Positions 6,901 through 9,811 of a stretch of DNA of 9,811 bases are shown here, in pieces. Every line of letters begins with the position of its first letter. The stretch's first letter is position 1. Source of the stretch: Prochlorococcus sp. AG-315-D17 (GTDB lineage: Bacteria; Cyanobacteriota; Cyanobacteriia; PCC-6307; Cyanobiaceae); the NCBI GenBank assembly GCA_003283685.1, contig QBWD01000030.1, positions 1 to 9,811 of the forward strand. The letters are read 5' to 3'. The translations under genes and the position numbers were made by a program. A model generated the notes under the pieces. It did not search any database. It had not been told where the DNA came from and saw only the letters and a program-made list of their open reading frames with translations.

Positions 6901-8973
6901 TCATCGTTTGACTTTTTTTGAATACTCACTTGCTAACAGTAGAACAAGACTATGGCTTTCCAATTGAATAGAGGATTGATTAGATAAAGATTTTGTTGAA
7001 ACTTTTTTTGTCTTAATATCAGAGGTATCTATACACCTTTTCCATGAGGATATTGGCGAAGGTAATTCAAAAATCATTGATTCTTCATAGGCATTGAAGC
7101 CTATCCAAATAGCTGAGCCTTCATCTTTTTTGTTTATGCTATATCCAAGTGTATGAGACCAGCTGCTCCAATCTGGTTTGTTAACTTTTACTCCATGCCA
7201 TTGAATCCAGAAATCACTTGTTTGAGATTTTATTTCTGAGCAGTAAGAATCATAAATAAAGTTAGGGTTAAAGAATTCAGGTAATTGGTTTCTAATATTT
7301 ATTAATTTCCTTATAAATTCTTTTAAGTCTTGATCACAATCATCAGGACACCAATTCATCCAACCAATTTGATTATTCTGACACCAAACGTTGTTGTTTC
7401 CCCCTTGGCTTCTTCCGACTTCATCTCCCATTAAAATCATAGGTATTCCAGGTGAAAGTAGAAGTGATGAAAAAAGATTTTTTTGTTGTCTTATTCTTAA
7501 GTTGTTTATTTGTTTATCTGTAGTTGGTCCTTCTACTCCATGATTCCAACTATTGTTATGGTTATCTCCATCTCTATTACTTTCTCCATTTGCAAGATTA
7601 TGCTTTTTATTAAAACTAACTAAATCATTTAAAGTGAATCCATCATGTGATGTTAGAAAGTTAATTGTATAACTATTAGCAAACTTTGAATCTTTATAAA
7701 GTGATTTACTACCAATTAACCGATCTTTTAATGCCCATGTAGTATTTTTTTCTCCTTTCCAAAATCTTCTAATATCGTCCCTAAAATGTCCGTTCCAGGT
7801 CCTAAATCTTTGAGCCGGGAAGTCTCCTAGTTTATAAAGTCCACCACAATCCCATGGCTCACTAATTAATTTAACTTCACTGAGTATCGGATCAGATTCA
7901 ATCTCTTCAAAAAGTGGTGGCGAATCAAGAGGAGTTAGATTTTCTCCTCTACTTAAAGCAATACCTAAATCAAAACGAAATCCATCAACTCCAAGTTCTA
8001 TTGCCCAACATCGTAATGATTCGAGTATTAATCTTCTAGCTAAAGGACGATTTGCCGCAATACTATTTCCACATCCAGTTACATCTTGATAATGTTCATT
8101 TTTATCTTGATGGTAGTAAGTTTTGCCTAAACCTTTCCAGCTAATTGTTGGTCCATCTTGATTCCCTTCAGTGGTGTGATTATATACAACATCTATCAAA
8201 ACTTCCAAACCACTATCATGACAAAGCTCTATCAATTTCCTGAACTGGTTACGTGCTTCTAATGGATCTTCCCCTATAACAAAATCTTGATGTGGTGTAA
8301 ACCAGTTAATAGGGCTATAACCCCAATAGTTTTCAACACCTTTTGGTGCATCAAATATATCAAAAGCAAATACTGGAAGAAGTTCAATAGTTGTTATTCC
8401 AAGGCTTTTAAAATATGGAATCTTCTCACTTAATCCGATAAATGTCCCTTTCTTATTGTCACTAATATTAGAACCTGTACTCTTAGTAAATCCTCCAACA
8501 TGTAATTCATAAATAATTGTTTTGCTCCACTTATGTTTGGGCCTTGGGTGAGATTTGAAATCAAAATAATCTCTTTTAGTAACTACTCCCTTAAGATGAT
8601 GTCTATAGCCATTTTTTAATTCTTTATCTTGGTCTCTTTTATATTTTCCCCATCCACTAATAGCTCGAGAACAAGGATCTAAAATTAGATTATTCTTATT
8701 TAAATCGTTTTTATGATCCTCATATACTTTATACCCATATAAAATTCCTTCATGAAGTCCTTCTATCTCAACGTGCCAGTAATCTCCAGACCTATTCTTC
8801 TTACTTAAAGAAACTATTTGATTGGGATAATCTTCATCTTCACTTTCAAATATAAGTAAGTCTATATTTGATGCATATGGAGCAGCTATAGAGAAATTGA
8901 CCCCATCAGGAGTCAAAGAACTGCCCAGAGGGCAAGGCGAACCAATTTTAACTTTGGTCAACCTGTCCTGCAA
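6901..8973 (-). CDS. glgX: GH13 glycogen-debranching enzyme (isoamylase/GlgX type)
   Basis: Cytosolic glycosidase of the GH13 isoamylase/GlgX/TreX group, which cuts alpha-1,6 branches of glycogen after phosphorylase has shortened the outer chains, freeing stored carbon for night metabolism. The 690 residues suit the group. An N-terminal CBM48-like domain (about 10-140) begins with GSPCPLGSSLTPDGVNFSIAAP. The four GH13 regions are intact: DVVYNH (261-266), GFRFDLG with nucleophile D335, ISEPWD with acid/base E372, and TSHDGFTLND with D444. GVENYWGYSP (212-221) is also typical. The first codon is TTG at 8973, with a stop in frame upstream and no ATG in the N-terminal region. A second TTG (codon 5, 8961-8959) follows an AGGA-like sequence and could be the true start. 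The exact specificity (GlgX or isoamylase) is uncertain. Confidence 0.92.
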   Translation of the reverse strand: MQDRLTKVKIGSPCPLGSSLTPDGVNFSIAAPYASNIDLLIFESEDEDYPNQIVSLSKKNRSGDYWHVEIEGLHEGILYGYKVYEDHKNDLNKNNLILDPCSRAISGWGKYKRDQDKELKNGYRHHLKGVVTKRDYFDFKSHPRPKHKWSKTIIYELHVGGFTKSTGSNISDNKKGTFIGLSEKIPYFKSLGITTIELLPVFAFDIFDAPKGVENYWGYSPINWFTPHQDFVIGEDPLEARNQFRKLIELCHDSGLEVLIDVVYNHTTEGNQDGPTISWKGLGKTYYHQDKNEHYQDVTGCGNSIAANRPLARRLILESLRCWAIELGVDGFRFDLGIALSRGENLTPLDSPPLFEEIESDPILSEVKLISEPWDCGGLYKLGDFPAQRFRTWNGHFRDDIRRFWKGEKNTTWALKDRLIGSKSLYKDSKFANSYTINFLTSHDGFTLNDLVSFNKKHNLANGESNRDGDNHNNSWNHGVEGPTTDKQINNLRIRQQKNLFSSLLLSPGIPMILMGDEVGRSQGGNNNVWCQNNQIGWMNWCPDDCDQDLKEFIRKLINIRNQLPEFFNPNFIYDSYCSEIKSQTSDFWIQWHGVKVNKPDWSSWSHTLGYSINKKDEGSAIWIGFNAYEESMIFELPSPISSWKRCIDTSDIKTKKVSTKSLSNQSSIQLESHSLVLLLASEYSKKVKR

Positions 8974-8993
8974 ATTAGTAAAATGTAAGATTT

Positions 8994-9016
8994 AAACCAA
9001 CCTAGGCGGTTGGTTT
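8994..9016. promoter_or_regulatory. Nine-base-pair hairpin in the glgX upstream region
   Basis: AAACCAACC (8994-9002) and GGTTGGTTT (9008-9016) are perfect inverted copies around the five bases TAGGC. On the glgX strand it ends about 20 bases before the TTG start and would sit in the leader if transcription begins upstream of it. On the + strand it is followed by GTTTTAA, a weak terminator tail, but no rightward gene precedes it. It could be an attenuator, an operator or a terminator; the sequence does not decide. Confidence 0.55.
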
Positions 9017-9043
9017 GTTTTAACAATGATATTGACGACGAAA

Positions 9044-9060
9044 TTGTCTTCTGAAGACAA
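9044..9060. repeat. 17-base palindrome upstream of glgX
   Basis: TTGTCTTCTGAAGACAA is an inverted repeat of two 8-base arms around a single T. Flanking AAA and TTT extend it if one extra A (9061) is bulged. Its centre lies about 80 bases from the glgX start. Such a compact palindrome suits a dimeric DNA-binding protein; as RNA it could fold with seven pairs and a three-base loop. Confidence 0.55.
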
Positions 9061-9081
9061 ATTTCTTTAAGAGACTTTTGT

Positions 9082-9210
9082 ATGAGGATTTGTCTTATCC
9101 TCCTCATTGAAGTTGGAATAGGCTTAATTAATCCTTTTGGAGTTAGACCTGGGCGCTCTGTTTTATTGGCTTTTATCCTTGTAATGTGCTGTTCTGCGCA
9201 CGTTTGTTAA
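9082..9210 (+). CDS. Possible small hydrophobic protein, 42 codons (doubtful)
   Basis: An open frame from ATG 9082 to TAA 9210 in the glgX-HU gap. It would encode two hydrophobic segments (ICLILLIEVGIGLI and SVLLAFILVMCC) separated by the turn-like NPFGVRPGR, and it ends AHVC. An AAGAGA sequence seven bases before the ATG could act as a weak ribosome site. I do not recognise the family, and its repeated CTC, TGC and CGC codons are not what AT-rich neighbours prefer. It may well be a chance frame. Confidence 0.22.
   Translation: MRICLILLIEVGIGLINPFGVRPGRSVLLAFILVMCCSAHVC
9084..9102. promoter_or_regulatory. Hairpin whose loop repeats the palindrome arm
   Basis: GAGGAT (9084-9089) pairs with ATCCTC (9097-9102) around the loop TTGTCTT. 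That loop is identical to the left arm of the palindrome at 9044-9050 and complementary to its right arm (9054-9060). A second pairing, ATGAGGA (9082-9088) with TCCTCAT (9101-9107), is also possible, so the element has alternative folds. Confidence 0.4.
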
Positions 9211-9215
9211 ATTCC

Positions 9216-9249
9216 TTTGACTTTTATTTAATTATCTTCTTTTGACTTT
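9216..9249 (+). repeat. Tandem TTTGACTTT direct repeat
   Basis: TTTGACTTT occurs at 9216-9224 and again at 9241-9249, 25 bases apart, each followed by an ATT-rich stretch. Both contain TTGACT, close to a -35 hexamer, but neither has a -10 box at the normal spacing. A run of ten T (9256-9265) follows. Confidence 0.5.
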
Positions 9250-9251
9250 AA

Positions 9252-9279
9252 TTGGTTTTTTTTTTGCTCTAGACATAAT
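9252..9279 (+). promoter_or_regulatory. Possible rightward promoter of a small RNA
   Basis: CATAAT (9274-9279) matches five of six -10 positions. A weak -35, TTGGTT (9252-9257), lies 16 bases before it, with the T10 tract in the spacer. A transcript would start near 9286. Confidence 0.3.
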
Positions 9280-9285
9280 AAGAGT

Positions 9286-9368
9286 TCGGATGAAAATATA
9301 AATTTAATAATTCAAGATACATTTCAAATACTGACTTCTCAATGGAAAGTGCAGTCACTTTCATTTTT
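9286..9368 (+). ncRNA. Candidate small RNA of about 83 bases
   Basis: This stretch lies between a plausible -10 element and a well-formed terminator-like stem, both pointing rightward, and holds no credible reading frame. The 5' part is AU-rich and would be largely single-stranded. I do not recognise it as a named cyanobacterial RNA such as Yfr1 or 6S. The start is a guess from the -10 box, and the whole call is inference from flanking signals. Confidence 0.27.
9345..9368 (+). terminator. Rho-independent terminator-like stem
   Basis: GAAAGTG (9345-9351) and CACTTTC (9356-9362) form a perfect 7-bp stem with a CAGT tetraloop. A and five T follow (9363-9368). This is intrinsic-terminator form on the + strand, though the stem is short. 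No annotated rightward gene lies upstream of it, which points to an unannotated transcript ending here. Confidence 0.45.
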
Positions 9369-9407
9369 AAAAAGCTTAAACTCGCTAATCATTAATTGGC
9401 GGTTAAA

Positions 9408-9437
9408 TGGACAAAACAACTCCTACTCTTTTGTAAA
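9408..9437 (+). promoter_or_regulatory. Possible HU promoter
   Basis: TGGACA (9408-9413) matches five of six -35 positions. TGTAAA (9432-9437), 18 bases on, matches four of six -10 positions. A start near 9444 would give HU a leader of about 130 bases. A promoter nearer the gene (TTGGTT 9534 with TACATA 9555) is an alternative. Confidence 0.28.
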
Positions 9438-9510
9438 AAGCTCTCTGCCACAGGCTCTTTAGGTTGCCGTTAGGTGATTTGCTCCATACCATTAGCAGGA
9501 TTGAGGTTTC

Positions 9511-9572
9511 TGGAAACTAATTCCAAATTGGTTTTGGTTCCTAACACTCTCTGCTACATACAACAGTTTCCA
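9511..9572 (+). promoter_or_regulatory. Inverted repeat ending at the HU start codon
   Basis: TGGAAACT (9511-9518) is perfectly complementary to AGTTTCCA (9565-9572), whose last base touches the A of the HU ATG. If the leader is transcribed from upstream, this 8-bp pairing would close a 46-base loop against the start codon. No Shine-Dalgarno site lies before HU, so the fold could affect initiation. Confidence 0.35.
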
Positions 9573-9811
9573 ATGAACAAAGCAGATCTAGTTAACTTGG
9601 TTGCAGCTCGTACCGAGCTAACTAAGACAGATGTATCTCTGGTTGTCGATGCCGCCATAGACACAATTATTGACTCTGTAGTGGAGGGCAAAAAAGTCTC
9701 CATTTTGGGTTTTGGTTCTTTTGAACCTCGCGACCGTTCCGCACGTCAGGGACTAAACCCCAAGACTGGAGAAAAGATCGCCATTCCAGCTAAACGTGTT
9801 CCAGCTTTTAC
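9573..9811 (+). CDS. HU-type nucleoid DNA-binding protein (cut by window end)
   Basis: The first 79 codons of a histone-like HU protein, which binds DNA as a dimer, bends it and compacts the nucleoid; the family is about 90-100 residues, so only the C-terminus is missing. Visible are MNKADLVNLVAARTELTK (helix 1), the dimer-core helix VSLVVDAAIDTIIDSVVEGK (21-40), the turn VSILGFGSFEPRDRSARQG (42-60) and the beta-arm NPKTGEKIAIPAKRVPAF (62-79), whose Pro63 inserts into the minor groove. Leucine replaces the usual arginine before that NP. The codons are more GC-rich than in neighbouring genes, as expected of a highly expressed gene. It has no Shine-Dalgarno site. It is divergent from glgX across a 599-base gap. 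Confidence 0.95.
   Translation, partial: MNKADLVNLVAARTELTKTDVSLVVDAAIDTIIDSVVEGKKVSILGFGSFEPRDRSARQGLNPKTGEKIAIPAKRVPAF

Larger units (their letters stand above)
8974..9572. other. Long intergenic region between glgX and HU
   Basis: There are 599 bases between two divergent starts with no recognisable conserved gene. The region must hold the promoters of glgX (leftward) and HU (rightward). I also see a 9-bp hairpin next to glgX, a 17-base palindrome, a second hairpin with a matching loop, an open 42-codon frame, tandem TTTGACTTT repeats, a T10 tract, a terminator-like stem and an inverted repeat at the HU start. These are listed separately. Confidence 0.8.

Noticed and set aside
8958..9107. 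49-codon frame on the glgX strand as a separate gene
   Set aside because: No ribosome site, no recognisable protein features, and it overlaps other elements; kept only as a possible leader frame in the findings.
9342..9395. 17-residue frame starting in the terminator-like stem
   Set aside because: Very short, no ribosome site, and better explained by the stem itself.

Overview
The window reads as a piece of core chromosome from a marine picocyanobacterium of the Prochlorococcus type. The grounds are the AT-rich sequence, very tight gene packing, weak or absent Shine-Dalgarno sites, and three protein families typical of cyanobacteria (DUF1825, DUF3086, DUF3119) beside housekeeping genes. I cannot assign a strain; a low-light-adapted clade is a guess.

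Layout, left to right. Bases 1-117 hold no gene that I can support, only the upstream region of the first one. A rightward cluster follows: a DUF1825 protein (118-435), tyrosyl-tRNA synthetase tyrS (469-1716) and orotidine-5'-phosphate decarboxylase pyrF (1731-2456). It converges on a leftward five-gene cluster, which in transcription order is a GPH/MFS sugar-cation symporter-like protein (6727-5327), an MlaE-type ABC permease (5330-4581), a DUF3119 membrane protein (4581-4147), a DUF3086 protein (4129-3080) and glycerol-3-phosphate acyltransferase plsY (3058-2462). Two start/stop overlaps and gaps of only 17 and 21 bases suggest one transcript. A rightward tRNA-Gly(UCC) (6818-6888) sits between this cluster and a leftward GH13 glycogen-debranching enzyme (8973-6901, glgX-like). 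The right edge cuts an HU gene (from 9573). Between glgX and HU lie 599 bases without a recognised gene, long for such a compact genome. They hold several hairpins, a 17-base palindrome, a terminator-like stem and a possible small RNA.

How the genes work together: tyrS and pyrF are housekeeping (translation, UMP synthesis). The leftward cluster has a membrane-lipid theme: PlsY makes lysophosphatidate for phospholipid and glycolipid synthesis, and the MlaE/TGD1-type permease belongs to a family that moves lipids between membranes. The two cyanobacterial unknowns between them are candidates for the same process, and the GPH transporter at the head is the odd member. The glgX-like enzyme degrades glycogen, the night-time carbon store of cyanobacteria.

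I see no mobile element, CRISPR array, defence system or phage gene. The window looks mostly ordinary. What deserves a second look is the glgX-HU intergenic region and the lipid-themed cluster with two uncharacterised proteins.
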